In this document: in pieces, positions 17,447-28,213 of the stretch
How positions within the stretch are numbered: position 1 is the first letter of the stretch
Layout: each line of letters begins with the position of its first letter
Source of the DNA: Verrucomicrobiota bacterium
Lineage (GTDB): Bacteria > Verrucomicrobiota > Verrucomicrobiia > Limisphaerales > JADLHS01
Direction: 5' to 3'
Length of the DNA stretch: 57,256 nt
Assembly (NCBI GenBank): GCA_013140495.1
Contig: JABFSR010000023.1
Coordinates: 1-57,256 of the forward strand
Position numbers and translations under genes: made by a program
Notes under the pieces: generated by a model
Database searches by the model: none
What the model saw: only the letters and a program-made list of their open reading frames with translations
What the model was told of the DNA's origin: nothing

Positions 17447-18778
17447 ATGGGTAACTCAAAAAAAGGCCGCAAGCTTGTCATCTTCCTCGTCATCGCGGTG
17501 GTTCTCGTCGCGGTCGCTCTGTCTGCGGCGTTCAAAAAGCGCGAGGTCGTTGTTAGCGTTACCACCGAAAAAGTCACCCGGCGCGATCTCACCGAACTGA
17601 TAGTGGCCAACGGAAAAATTCAACCCGTCGTGCAGGTGGTGATCAGCCCGGAGGTGGCCGGGGAAATTGTTGCGCTGCCCGTGCGCGAGGGCGACGCCGT
17701 GAAAAAGGGTGATCTGCTGGTGCAGATCAAGGACGACAGCTACCGTGCCAGCCGCAATTCCGCCGAGTCGAGTTTCAAATCTGCCGTTGCAGGGCAAACC
17801 CTGGCACAGGCGGAACTCGACAAGGCACAAGCCGAGTTCACCCGGAACGAGGAATTGTTCAAGAACCGGCTCGTGTCGGATTCGGTGATGCTTGATTACA
17901 AAACCGCATTTCACGTCGCGCAACTTCGTTACACGAACTCCGTTCATTCCGTGGCGCAGGCAGGCTTCGCCCTTGAGAGGGCAGTTGAGGATTTGAACAA
18001 GACCACGATCGTGTCGCCGATGGACGGCACCATTGCGCGGTTGCAGTCGCAACTTGGCGAGCGCGTGCTGGGAACCTCCTTCAACAAGGGCACGGAAATC
18101 ATGATCGTTGCAGACCTCAGCCAGATGGAGGCGCGTGTGGACATTGGCGAAATTGACATCGTCCTCATCAAGCCCGGTCAGAAGGCCAGGCTCGAAGTGG
18201 ATTCGTTCCGCGATCAAAAGTTCACCGGCACAGTCACCGAGATTGCAAATTCCTCCAAAGGTTCGAGTTCGTCCGGATTCGGCGGGGGTGGTCAGAGTCA
18301 GGAGGCCACGAAGTTTGAGGTGCGCGTCCGCATCAACGAAAAGGCATCCTTTCGTCCCGGAATGTCCGTGAGTGCGGACATAGAATCGCGTTACCGCACC
18401 AACGTCCTGACGGTGCCCATGGCCGCCGTCACCACGCGAGTGCCGAAATCCGGTGGTACCAATTCCATAGCGGGCACGAACAGTTCTCCCGCTGGCAAGG
18501 TCACGAATGAAACCACTAATGCCACCGCCACCGACAGGAAGTCAAAAGATTCCGCCAAACCCGTGGAGGTGGTTTTTGTGGTCCAGGGCGACACGGCAAA
18601 AATGGTGCGTGTCAAATACGGCGTCAGCGACGGAACTTATTACGAGATCACCGAAGGCTTGAGCGAAGGGCAGGAAATTGTTTCCGGCAACTACAAGGCC
18701 GTGAGCAAGGATCTCGATGACGGGAAAAAGATCATCAAGTCCAGTGGCGACAAATCCGGCGAGAAGGACAAGAAGTGA
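17447..18778 (+). CDS. MacA-like periplasmic adaptor of an ABC efflux system
   Basis: 443-residue HlyD/RND-type membrane fusion protein. N-terminal anchor at about 9-28 (LVIFLVIAVVLVAVALSA), then the split lipoyl domain (VISPEVAGEIVALPVREGD ... TIVSPMDGTIARL), an alpha-helical hairpin between them, a beta-barrel (LVDI-type sequence MEARVDIGEIDIVLIKPGQ) and a membrane-proximal domain ending in a Lys/Asp/Gly tail. A low-complexity insert SSKGSSSSGFGGGGQSQ lies in the barrel and a Thr/Asn/Ser-rich stretch at about 340-365. The ATPase follows directly, but no MacB permease is present. Confidence 0.88.
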   Translation: MGNSKKGRKLVIFLVIAVVLVAVALSAAFKKREVVVSVTTEKVTRRDLTELIVANGKIQPVVQVVISPEVAGEIVALPVREGDAVKKGDLLVQIKDDSYRASRNSAESSFKSAVAGQTLAQAELDKAQAEFTRNEELFKNRLVSDSVMLDYKTAFHVAQLRYTNSVHSVAQAGFALERAVEDLNKTTIVSPMDGTIARLQSQLGERVLGTSFNKGTEIMIVADLSQMEARVDIGEIDIVLIKPGQKARLEVDSFRDQKFTGTVTEIANSSKGSSSSGFGGGGQSQEATKFEVRVRINEKASFRPGMSVSADIESRYRTNVLTVPMAAVTTRVPKSGGTNSIAGTNSSPAGKVTNETTNATATDRKSKDSAKPVEVVFVVQGDTAKMVRVKYGVSDGTYYEITEGLSEGQEIVSGNYKAVSKDLDDGKKIIKSSGDKSGEKDKK

Positions 18779-18809
18779 TGCGAGACGTTGTTGAGATTTC
18801 CGTGGCTGT

Positions 18810-18840
18810 GGACTCCGGACTTTGGACTCTGGACTCTGGA
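18810..18840. repeat. Heptamer array (GGACTCT)n in a 5' leader
   Basis: Four and a half units: GGACTCC, GGACTTT, GGACTCT, GGACTCT, GGA. The array fills the gap between the MacA-like gene and the ATPase start at 18849, where the ribosome-binding site would be expected. The cyclic peptide would be DSGLWTL. Confidence 0.85.
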
Positions 18841-18848
18841 TTGGTTTC

Positions 18849-19541
<693 letters not shown>

Positions 19542-19634
19542 TTTACACGCACTGGAAGCACAAGGCGCGATCTTTCACACAACGCCAGTTCATGATGGCT
19601 TTTCCGCACCCAGTTGTCAGAATCGCTCAAAGCC

Positions 19635-20852
19635 ATGAAAGCGTTTTCGATCTTACTTGCATTGATTGTTGCCATGACCACCGCGCTTCACTCTGCCGAT
19701 TCCTCCGATGCTCAACTGGCCGCCGTTCGTGCGCTTTTGCGCAAGTCTCCGCTCATTGACGGCCACAACGACGTGCCCTGGCAGTATCGGAAATTCACCA
19801 ACAACCTCGACGTCGTGGATTTCGCCGCAGATACGAGCCGCTTGAAACCAACGTGGGCGACGGACATTCCGCGATTGCGCGCCGGGGGCGTGGGCGGACA
19901 GTTCTGGTCGGTGTATGTACCCGCAAAACTTCCGGGCGCCGAGGCGTTGCAGGCAACGCTCGAACAAATTGACGTGGTGCATCGTCTTTGCGCGCGTTAC
20001 CCGGACGCGCTCGAACTTGCACTAACGGCGGACGACATCGAGCGGATTCATCGCAAGGGGAAAATCGCGTCGCTCATTGGTATGGAGGGTGGACACTCCA
20101 TCAACAACTCACTTGCCGCCCTGCGCATGACATACCGGCTCGGCGCGCGTTACATGACGCTGACACACACGAAGAACACCGATTGGGCGGACGCCGCGGG
20201 CGACGAGCCGCGTCATCATGGCCTGACACAGTTCGGCAAGGAGGTCGTACGCGAAATGAACCGTCTCGGCATGTTGGTGGACCTGTCGCACGTCACCGAC
20301 GAAACGATGCGCGATGCGATCAATGTTTCGACTGCGCCGGTGATTTTCTCGCACTCCTCCGCCCATGCGCTCTGCCCGCATCCGCGAAATGTTCCCGACG
20401 ACGTCTTGAGCATGGTCAAGACAAACGGCGGGGTGGTGATGGTGTGTTTCCTGCCGGGATACCTCACCAAATTTGGCAGGGAACGACTCGCCGCTTATGA
20501 CGCCGAGAAAGCCCGGTTGCAAATACTTTTCCCCGACGACCCCCAGAAATTCGAGTCTGCAATGGCGGAGTGGCGTCGTGTGCAACCACGCGTGCGCGAA
20601 GCCGCCCTCAGCGATGTGGCGGATCACATTGACCACATCCGGAAGGTCGCGGGTATTGATCACATCGGCATCGGTTCGGACTTCGACGGATTTTCTGGAC
20701 CGCCTGAAGGATTGGAGGATGTGTCAAAGTACCCCGCGCTGCTCGCAGAACTGTTGCGTCGTGGCTATTCGAAAGATGATGTGAAAAAAGTCGCGGGGCA
20801 GAACGTGCTGCGCGTGATGCGGGCCGTGGAGCGGGCGGCAAAATTCAGATAA
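19635..20852 (+). CDS. Membrane dipeptidase (peptidase M19)
   Basis: 405 residues with an N-terminal signal ([20 protein letters not shown]), so exported. Zinc-peptidase M19 motifs: [11 protein letters not shown] (His-x-Asp ligands), [55 protein letters not shown] and [10 protein letters not shown]. The family hydrolyses dipeptides, often with relaxed stereospecificity. ATG 19635 is selected for the signal peptide; a start seven codons upstream is possible. It converges on the kinase gene with a 23-bp gap. Confidence 0.92.
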   Translation: MKAFSILLALIVAMTTALHSADSSDAQLAAVRALLRKSPLIDGHNDVPWQYRKFTNNLDVVDFAADTSRLKPTWATDIPRLRAGGVGGQFWSVYVPAKLPGAEALQATLEQIDVVHRLCARYPDALELALTADDIERIHRKGKIASLIGMEGGHSINNSLAALRMTYRLGARYMTLTHTKNTDWADAAGDEPRHHGLTQFGKEVVREMNRLGMLVDLSHVTDETMRDAINVSTAPVIFSHSSAHALCPHPRNVPDDVLSMVKTNGGVVMVCFLPGYLTKFGRERLAAYDAEKARLQILFPDDPQKFESAMAEWRRVQPRVREAALSDVADHIDHIRKVAGIDHIGIGSDFDGFSGPPEGLEDVSKYPALLAELLRRGYSKDDVKKVAGQNVLRVMRAVERAAKFR

Positions 20853-20875
20853 AGCATCCGACTTTCAAGGCAAGA

Positions 20876-21889
20876 TCAGCGCCGCCACCAGCTCGTTTTG
20901 CTCTTGAGTTTGGGTTGATCAAACTGTGCAGATTGCTCTATCAACAAATGCGCGCGCGATGCATGCAAGGCCATGATGAATTCGTCATAGCTGAGATAAC
21001 GATCCCCGGGATTCTTGGCCAGCACCTTGGTTAAGACGTCACTCGTCATTTGCGTAACCTCCGGCAGCACTGCGTTCGCAGGAGTGAGCGGCGTGTGTAC
21101 GTGGGCGGCGACGAGTTCCTCGACTGTAGGCGCGTCAAATGGCACATGACCTGTCAATGCGTGATACAGCGTGCAACCAAGGCTGTACATGTCCGAGAGA
21201 AACGTCTCCTTGTTGCGCATGATTTTTTCCGGCGCGACATAATAAGGCGTGCCTTCGGTGACGGATCCCGACTCCGCTTCAGCCTCAACGCTCCGTGCCA
21301 GGCCAAAGTCCACCAGCTTGGGTTCATTGTCCGAATCGAACAAAATGTTTCCCGGTTTGATGTCGCGGTGGAGGAGATCATGTTTGAGCGCGAGATCCAG
21401 CGCGCCTGCAATCTTGATTCCCACGTCCAGAACCACGAGTTCCTGCACGCGGGATTGTTTCTCAATGCGACCGTCGAGACTGCCGTGATCCGCGAGTTCC
21501 ATGACGAGGTACGATTGCCCATCATACTCGTCATAGGTATAAATGTGGATGATGTTGGTGTGATTCAGCCGGGCGCACGCGCGGGCTTCGCGATAAAACG
21601 CGTCCATTGCCGATGGGTCGCTCGACAATTCCTTCTTCACCAGCTTCACCGCCACGAGCCGCTCCAGAACAGTATCGAACGCTTTGTAAACAGTTCCGTT
21701 TCCTCCCGAAGCAATCACGCTGCGGAGTTCAAACTGCCGCAGCATCATCGGCATCATGATGGGATGCGCGCACTTCGAGCACGCCACCGTGCCGAGCGGC
21801 GGCAGGTCGCCGGGGATGAACACCTTCGTGTCGCACCATCCACAGGTGACCATCTTCAGTGTGTCGTTTGAACCCATTCCTTCGCTCAT
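20876..21889 (-). CDS. Serine/threonine protein kinase with zinc ribbon
   Basis: 337 residues from ATG 21889; the frame is open further upstream but without conserved sequence. An N-terminal zinc ribbon (CGWCDTKVFIPGDLPPLG ... CSKC, about 14-38) precedes a Hanks-type kinase domain: P-loop IASGGNGTVYKA, AVKLVKKE lysine, catalytic loop HRDIKPGN, VDFGLAR, activation segment GTPYYVAPEK, DMYSLGCTLYHALTG. There is no transmembrane helix, so it is likely cytosolic, unlike PASTA-type kinases. Targets are unknown. It is downstream of radC on the same strand. Confidence 0.9.
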   Translation of the reverse strand: MSEGMGSNDTLKMVTCGWCDTKVFIPGDLPPLGTVACSKCAHPIMMPMMLRQFELRSVIASGGNGTVYKAFDTVLERLVAVKLVKKELSSDPSAMDAFYREARACARLNHTNIIHIYTYDEYDGQSYLVMELADHGSLDGRIEKQSRVQELVVLDVGIKIAGALDLALKHDLLHRDIKPGNILFDSDNEPKLVDFGLARSVEAEAESGSVTEGTPYYVAPEKIMRNKETFLSDMYSLGCTLYHALTGHVPFDAPTVEELVAAHVHTPLTPANAVLPEVTQMTSDVLTKVLAKNPGDRYLSYDEFIMALHASRAHLLIEQSAQFDQPKLKSKTSWWRR

Positions 21890-22018
21890 CTTGTCAAAAG
21901 GTAGCACCGCCAGGCGCCGCAACAAGCCCCGGGCCGCGCCCGTGGAAATTCCCTGTTGCCCTGATGCACTGCTTGTAACGCTTCCGCCGCGCGGCGTCAA
22001 AGGCGAAAACGTACGCTC

Positions 22019-22729
22019 TCACTGGAAAAAATAGCCAAGCTCGCGCAACGACGCGTAATCCTTCTGCCGCGTTTCCGATTTTCGCCCAAGAATGACGTGA
22101 TCCAGCACGTCAATCTTGAGCAGTTGCCCGGCACGGATCAGATCGCGCGTCACCTTGATGTCAGCCTCGCTTGGCGTCGGATCGCCGCTCGGATGATTGT
22201 GCGCAAGCACAATGGCGGAGGCGTTGGCAGAAATCGCCGACCGGAAAACCTCCCGCGCATGTACGAGCAACGTGTCCACCGTGCCATTGGTGATTTCCTC
22301 CACTCGAATGAGCCGCCGCCGTGTGTTGAGCAGCAACACCTGCAACGTCTCGACGTCTTTCACGAGATTCTTGGCGCGCAAAAGGCGGACAATATTTTCG
22401 GGATTATCCAGCAGCGGCGATTCCTCCTGCAATTCCCTCGCCATCTTGTGCGCCAGCGCAAACGCTGCCACGAGCGTCACCGCCTTGTCCCGCCCGATGC
22501 CTTTGACCTGCCGCAAGTCATCCACCGACGCGAGTGCGAGCGCTTGCAGCGATCCAAACCTGGCCATCAGATGCTTTCCAACCTCCACAGCGTTCATGCC
22601 CTTGAGCCCTGTGCGCAACAGAATGGCGATCAACTCCGCATTGCTCAACGCGTCCGCGCCATGCGCAGCAAGCCGTTCGCGCGGACGCTCGCTCGCTGGC
22701 TGATCTTTGATGCGAAGCACCTGGGGCAT
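22019..22729 (-). CDS. radC: RadC family protein (JAB/MPN domain)
   Basis: 236 residues. N-terminal helix-hairpin-helix part (DALSNAELIAILLRTG, SVDDLRQVKGIGRDKA) and a C-terminal MPN/JAB metalloprotease-like domain with the metal motif AHNHPSGDPTPSEADI and IDVLDHVILG. Despite the historical name, a DNA repair role is not established. 129 bp separate it from the upstream pyc gene, and nothing else was recognised in that gap. Confidence 0.94.
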   Translation of the reverse strand: MPQVLRIKDQPASERPRERLAAHGADALSNAELIAILLRTGLKGMNAVEVGKHLMARFGSLQALALASVDDLRQVKGIGRDKAVTLVAAFALAHKMARELQEESPLLDNPENIVRLLRAKNLVKDVETLQVLLLNTRRRLIRVEEITNGTVDTLLVHAREVFRSAISANASAIVLAHNHPSGDPTPSEADIKVTRDLIRAGQLLKIDVLDHVILGRKSETRQKDYASLRELGYFFQ

Positions 22730-22862
22730 GGAGACTTTTTAACCCAGAACGTCACCTGAAGACACAAAAAAACGCGGGACTCCGACATCCACAGATTGGA
22801 TCGAAGCCTTCTCCTTGGTTCAGAAAGCTGCAGGGATATTCCCGACTGATTACGACACGCCA

Positions 22863-25800
22863 CTACGCCTCGCGCAACTTCAGCAGCAAATCCTTGCTCT
22901 CCACAGCGTCGCCAACGTGGACCGCGATTTCGCCAACGACACCGTTGAGAGGCGCGTAGATGGTTGTCTGCATCTTCATGGCTTCGAGCGTGGCGAGCTT
23001 GTCGCCTTTCGCCACCTTTGCACCAACACTGACCGAGAGTGCTGTCACGAGTCCGGGGATGGGTGCGCCAACCTCGGCAGGTTTCGCTGGGTCGGCTTTG
23101 ACGCGCGCCTTCACCGTCGGTTTCACCGAACGATCCACGATGGAAAGCTGACGACTCATTCCGTTCAACTCGAAATTCACGTTGCGTTTTCCCTCCGCGT
23201 CCACTGCTCCGATGTTCACCATGCGGATGAACAAGGTCTTGCCCGGCTCGATCTCAATGGCAACTTCCTGTCCGGGCTTCATTCCGTAGAAAAACGCCGG
23301 CGTGGGCAAGACTGACAAATCTCCAATCGCGTTCACCTTCTTGGCATAGTCGGCGAATACATCGGGATACATGACGTGACTGAACACATCATCCAACGTC
23401 GCCTCGCGCTTTACCTTCGGCGTAAGTTCGTCCGCGATCTTTTTGAAATTGAGTGGTTTTAGTTCCGCACCGGGCCGGCCCTTGATGGGCTTGCGATTGC
23501 CGAGCACAACATGCTGAATCTTCTTCGGCCAGCCACCCATGGGTTGCCCAAGACCGCCGCTCAACATATCAATCACCGATTCGGGAAATGGCACGCTGCC
23601 GGGTTCGAGGTTGAGAACATCGGCGGGCTTGATGCCGCGCGTGACCAGGAACATTGTCATGTCGCCGACAACCTTGCTGCTGGGCGTGACCTTGACGATG
23701 TCTCCGAAAAGCTGGTTCACCTCGGCATACGTGCGAGCGATCTCCGGCCAGCGATGCGCGAGACTCATTGCAGCGGCCTGCTCCTTCAGGTTTGTGAACT
23801 GTCCGCCGGGCATCTCATGCAGATACACTTCCGCGCTACCAGCCTTCGGCGACGTGTCAAATGGCGCGTAGTAAGTTCGCACCTGTTCCCAATAATCCGC
23901 AAACTCGTTGAGCGAATCCAAATCCAAACCGGTGTCCCGTCTGGTAAACTGCAATGCCGCGACGATGGAATTCAGATTTGGCTGGCTGGTGGAGCCGCTC
24001 ATCGAAGCGATGGCAAGGTCCACAATATCCACGCCGGCTTCCGTTGCGCTTAACACCGACGCAGCAGCCACGCCGCTGGTGTCGTGCGTGTGGAAGTGGA
24101 TTGGAATGCCGATTTCACCCTTGAGCGCCTTGACGAGCGCGTGCGCCGCCGCCGGACGACAAAGTCCTGCCATGTCCTTGATGGCAAGCACGTGCGCGCC
24201 CATGCGTTCAAGTTCCTTTGCGAGTTTGATGTAATACTTGAGCGAGTATTTGCTCCGCGATTTGTCGAGTATGTTGCCGGTGTAACAGATTGCGGCTTCG
24301 CAGACGCCGTGCGTTTCGTTCACCGCTTCCATCGCCACCTTGAGGTTCGGCAGATAATTTAGCGAGTCGAACACCCGGAAAATATCCATGCCCGCTTCGG
24401 CGGCGTGTTTCACAAAACCAGCCACGGCGTTGTCTGGATAATTGGAATAGCCGACAGCATTCGAGCCGCGGAATAGCATCTGGAAGCAGATGTTTGGGAT
24501 ACGCTCGCGCAATGTGCGCAGACGCGCCCACGGATCCTCGTGCAGAAAACGGAGCGCGGTGTCAAACGTCGCGCCACCCCACATCTCCATGCTGTAAAGA
24601 TTCGGCACTCGGCGCGCGACAGAGCCCGCCACGGCGAGCATGTCGTAACTTCGCAGACGCGTGGCAAAGAGCGATTGATGCGCGTCGCGGAACGTCGTGT
24701 CCGTGACGAGCAACTGTTTCTGCCTGAGCGTCCACTCGGCAAATTTCTTCGGCCCGAGTTCGAGCAGCAACTGACGCGTGCCCTTGGGCGGCGTCTGTTT
24801 GTGGTCGTACGTTGGAACGCGTGCTGCGGACAGGGATTCCTTCGGTATGTAACCTTTCGCGTGCGGATTGCCGTTCACTGTCACATCGCCAAGGAACGTG
24901 AGCAGCTTTGTCGCCCGATCACGGCGCGGTTTCAACTTGAACAGCTCCGGCGTCGTATCAATCAACGTGGTCGAAGCCTGGCCGCACTTGAACGTGTCAT
25001 TATGAATGACGTTTTCCAGAAACGGGATGTTGGTCTTAACCCCGCGGATGCGAAATTCACGGAGCGCCCGATCCATGCGCTGCAACGAAGCTTCGAACGT
25101 CGGCCCGCTCGCTGTCAGCTTGACCAGAAGCGAATCGTAGAACGGCGTGATCACGGAGCCTGCGTAACCCATGCCGCCGTCGAGACGTATGCCAAAACCG
25201 CCCGCGCTCCGATAGGTAAGGATGCGGCCATAGTCAGGTTGAAATTTGTTCTCCGGGTCTTCCGTCGTGATGCGGCATTGGACGGCGTAACCACTGCGCC
25301 GGATGTCGTTCTGCGCCGGAATGCCAACCTCCCCACCATGCATTCGCTTGCCATCGGCAATTAGAATCTGCGAACGGACGAGATCAATGCCCGTGATCAC
25401 TTCCGTGACCGTGTGCTCCACCTGGATGCGCGGGTTCATCTCGATGAAGAACCATTCCTTGGAGTCCTGGTCATAGAGGAACTCCACCGTGCCCGCGTTG
25501 TCGTAGCCGATTTCCTTGCACAACTTCACCGCTGCATCGCACAACTCCTTGCGCACTCGCTCATCAAGTTCAACACTTGGCGCGATCTCGATCACCTTCT
25601 GGTGGCGACGCTGCACCGAACAATCGCGTTCGTGCAGATGAACCACATTGCCGTGCTTGTCGCCGAGAATCTGCACCTCGATGTGTTTCGCGCGCGGAAT
25701 GTAACGTTCGAGAAACACCGCCGGGTTGCCAAAAGCGCGACCTGCCTCGCCCTGCGCTTCATCCAGCAAATCCGCAAGGTCACCGGGCTTGGTCACCACT

Positions 25801-26333
25801 CGCATTCCACGACCACCACCGCCAAATGCTGCCTTGATGATCAACGGAAAACCAATTTCCTTGGCCGTCTTCAAAGCTTCACCGCGATCTTCAATGGCGT
25901 CTTCTGTACCGGGCAATGTGGGCACGCCGACTTTTTGCGCTAGCGCGCGGGCAGTGGTTTTATCACCCATCATGCGCAGCAACTCCACTCGTGGACCGAT
26001 GAATGTGATGCCAGCCTCGGCGCACGCCTTCGCGAACTCGGCGTTCTCGGACAGAAATCCGTAGCCGGGATGGATGAACTCCACGCCCTTTTCCTTCGCA
26101 AGCGAAATGATGCTCGGAATATCGAGATACGCGCCGACCGGCCCCTTGCCCTCCCCGACCACGTAAGCCTCGTCCGCCTTGAAACGATGAATCGCAAGCC
26201 GGTCCTCCTGCGCGTAGATGGCCACGGTGCGGAAGCCGAGTTCTGTCGCCGCGCGAAAAACGCGGATGGCGATCTCGCTGCGATTGGCGACGAGCAATTT
26301 TCTCTGAGGACGAGGCGCGGCGTGTGAACTCAT
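22863..26333 (-). CDS. pyc: Pyruvate carboxylase
   Basis: 1156 residues with all three domains in one chain. Biotin carboxylase at about 10-460 (LLVANRSEIAIRVFRAATEL, IHPGYGFLSENAEFA, ATP-grasp GGGGRGMR, EMNPRIQVEHTVTE). Carboxyltransferase at about 540-1000 (DTTFRDAHQSLFATRLRS, MEMWGGATFDTALRFL, HFHTHDTSG). C-terminal biotin carrier with the biotinyl lysine in EAMKMQT. It makes oxaloacetate from pyruvate, bicarbonate and ATP for anaplerosis. ATG 26333 is chosen just before the conserved start; 49 further codons are open but not conserved. The ABC-F gene is divergent across 224 bp. Confidence 0.97.
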   Translation of the reverse strand: MSSHAAPRPQRKLLVANRSEIAIRVFRAATELGFRTVAIYAQEDRLAIHRFKADEAYVVGEGKGPVGAYLDIPSIISLAKEKGVEFIHPGYGFLSENAEFAKACAEAGITFIGPRVELLRMMGDKTTARALAQKVGVPTLPGTEDAIEDRGEALKTAKEIGFPLIIKAAFGGGGRGMRVVTKPGDLADLLDEAQGEAGRAFGNPAVFLERYIPRAKHIEVQILGDKHGNVVHLHERDCSVQRRHQKVIEIAPSVELDERVRKELCDAAVKLCKEIGYDNAGTVEFLYDQDSKEWFFIEMNPRIQVEHTVTEVITGIDLVRSQILIADGKRMHGGEVGIPAQNDIRRSGYAVQCRITTEDPENKFQPDYGRILTYRSAGGFGIRLDGGMGYAGSVITPFYDSLLVKLTASGPTFEASLQRMDRALREFRIRGVKTNIPFLENVIHNDTFKCGQASTTLIDTTPELFKLKPRRDRATKLLTFLGDVTVNGNPHAKGYIPKESLSAARVPTYDHKQTPPKGTRQLLLELGPKKFAEWTLRQKQLLVTDTTFRDAHQSLFATRLRSYDMLAVAGSVARRVPNLYSMEMWGGATFDTALRFLHEDPWARLRTLRERIPNICFQMLFRGSNAVGYSNYPDNAVAGFVKHAAEAGMDIFRVFDSLNYLPNLKVAMEAVNETHGVCEAAICYTGNILDKSRSKYSLKYYIKLAKELERMGAHVLAIKDMAGLCRPAAAHALVKALKGEIGIPIHFHTHDTSGVAAASVLSATEAGVDIVDLAIASMSGSTSQPNLNSIVAALQFTRRDTGLDLDSLNEFADYWEQVRTYYAPFDTSPKAGSAEVYLHEMPGGQFTNLKEQAAAMSLAHRWPEIARTYAEVNQLFGDIVKVTPSSKVVGDMTMFLVTRGIKPADVLNLEPGSVPFPESVIDMLSGGLGQPMGGWPKKIQHVVLGNRKPIKGRPGAELKPLNFKKIADELTPKVKREATLDDVFSHVMYPDVFADYAKKVNAIGDLSVLPTPAFFYGMKPGQEVAIEIEPGKTLFIRMVNIGAVDAEGKRNVNFELNGMSRQLSIVDRSVKPTVKARVKADPAKPAEVGAPIPGLVTALSVSVGAKVAKGDKLATLEAMKMQTTIYAPLNGVVGEIAVHVGDAVESKDLLLKLREA

Positions 26334-26557
26334 AATTAAACCCGGCAGATGAAACATAAATAGTCGGAAGCAATCAATGATGGAATATGATCCGAGGTGT
26401 GATTCCTTCCCAAAAGGCTCATTGACGCCGCGCGTTTCCCCCATATCCTCTGCGGCTCGTGTTGCCGCTGGTAAATCCATGACTCCGGCCCGGATGGAGT
26501 TGGTTTAATCCTCTGTTCGTTTTGTGACGGAGAACCGTCAGCCACCACTTTTATTCC

Positions 26558-28168
26558 ATGCTCATTATTCGTGATCTTAAGATAACGCTCGGCGCGCGGA
26601 CGCTGTTCGAGAATGCATCATTCCAGGTGAATTACGGCGACCGTGTCGCGCTGGTCGGCCCGAACGGCGCGGGCAAATCCACGCTGTTCTCGATCATCCT
26701 CAAACAGCGCGAGCCGGACGCCGGCACCGTCGAACGCGATGAATGGACGATGGTCGGCTATCTCCCCCAGGAAGCCGAGGGTCATGGCGACGAAACGGTG
26801 CTCGAAGTCGCAACCGGTCGTGTGGATGAATTGCCGGCACTGGAAAACCGATTGCACGAACTGGAGAAGGCGGGCGCGGTGTCCACGCCCGAATACATGG
26901 AGGCGCACGCCAAGTATGATGCGTTGAACGATGCCGAGGTGGAAACCAAGGCGAAGAAGATGTTGCGCGGACTTGGTTTCCGCGACACCGATTTCGAGCG
27001 CAAGGCGAAGGCCATGAGCGGTGGCTGGATCATGCGAGCGCGGCTGGCGCGATTGCTCGTGATGGAGCCGGACCTTCTGTTGCTCGACGAACCGACGAAC
27101 CATCTCGATCTGCTCTCGCTGCTCTGGCTGCAAGATTATCTGAAGAATTATTCCGGTGCTGTGCTGCTGATTTCGCATGATCGCCAGTTCATGGATGAGG
27201 TCATCAGTCAGGTTCACGAAATCTCGGAGAAAAAGCTGATCGCTTATACTGGCAACTATACTGACTTCCTGCGCCAACGCGAGGAACGCTACGAACAGCA
27301 ACTTGCCGCATACAAGAATCAGCAAAAGGAGATCGCGGCGCTTCAAGAGTTTGTCTCCCGTTTTCGCTCCGTGACATCCAAGGCGTCGCAGGCGATGAGC
27401 AAGCTCAAGCAGATCGAGCGGATGGAATTGATCGAGCAGCCGCAAGCCCCGAAGAAGCCGTTCCGATTTCAGATTCCACAACCGCCGCGCGGCGGGCAGC
27501 GGGCTGTGTCACTGGTGAACATCCACATGGCCTACGGCACGAATCAGGTTTATCGCGGCCTGGATCTCACGGTGGAACGCGGCGAACGCACGGTGTTGGT
27601 CGGGCCGAACGGCGCGGGCAAATCCACACTGCTGAAGATTCTTGCGGGTGTGGTGCCGTTTCAAAAAGGCGAACGTGATCTCGGGCACAACGCGAAGATC
27701 GGTTACTTCAGCCAGCATCGCGCAGACACGCTTGATCCAGAGCGCACGGTGCTTGAAGAAGTCAACGCCAGTGCGCCATTGCTGCCGGAGAACGAAGCCC
27801 GTGGCATACTGGGGTCATTCCTCTTCCGCAAAGATGACATCTTCAAGAAGACGGCGGTGTTGAGCGGCGGCGAGAAGAGCCGGTTGAATCTCATCAAGTT
27901 CCTCGTTGATCCGCCGAACCTCCTGCTCATGGACGAGCCGACGACGCATCTGGATATTCACACCGTCGAATCGCTCACGCTGGCGTTGGAGCGTTACGAG
28001 GGCACGCTCATCTTCATTTCACACGATGTTCATTTCATCCGGCAACTGGCGACGAAGGTGTTGCACGTAAATGCCGGACAAATCACGCCGTACACGGGCG
28101 GCTACGAATATTTCCTGGAGAAAACCGGCGGTGTTGAGGACGCACGCGCTGCATTGACCGCAGCGTGA
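26558..28168 (+). CDS. ABC-F family ATPase
   Basis: 536-residue soluble protein with two ABC cassettes and no membrane part. Cassette 1: GPNGAGKST, MSGGWIMRARLARLL, LLLLDEPTNHLD. Cassette 2: GPNGAGKST, LSGGEKSRLNLIKFL, LLLMDEPTTHLD. Between them is the charged P-site-tRNA-interaction linker (EERYEQQLAAYKNQQKEI). ABC-F proteins act on the ribosome as translation factors or in antibiotic protection; the sequence alone does not say which. Start ATG 26558. Confidence 0.93.
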   Translation: MLIIRDLKITLGARTLFENASFQVNYGDRVALVGPNGAGKSTLFSIILKQREPDAGTVERDEWTMVGYLPQEAEGHGDETVLEVATGRVDELPALENRLHELEKAGAVSTPEYMEAHAKYDALNDAEVETKAKKMLRGLGFRDTDFERKAKAMSGGWIMRARLARLLVMEPDLLLLDEPTNHLDLLSLLWLQDYLKNYSGAVLLISHDRQFMDEVISQVHEISEKKLIAYTGNYTDFLRQREERYEQQLAAYKNQQKEIAALQEFVSRFRSVTSKASQAMSKLKQIERMELIEQPQAPKKPFRFQIPQPPRGGQRAVSLVNIHMAYGTNQVYRGLDLTVERGERTVLVGPNGAGKSTLLKILAGVVPFQKGERDLGHNAKIGYFSQHRADTLDPERTVLEEVNASAPLLPENEARGILGSFLFRKDDIFKKTAVLSGGEKSRLNLIKFLVDPPNLLLMDEPTTHLDIHTVESLTLALERYEGTLIFISHDVHFIRQLATKVLHVNAGQITPYTGGYEYFLEKTGGVEDARAALTAA

Positions 28169-28213
28169 GTTTATTTCAATCCGTTTCCGTGGCGACGGCA
28201 GCCGGGTTTGGTT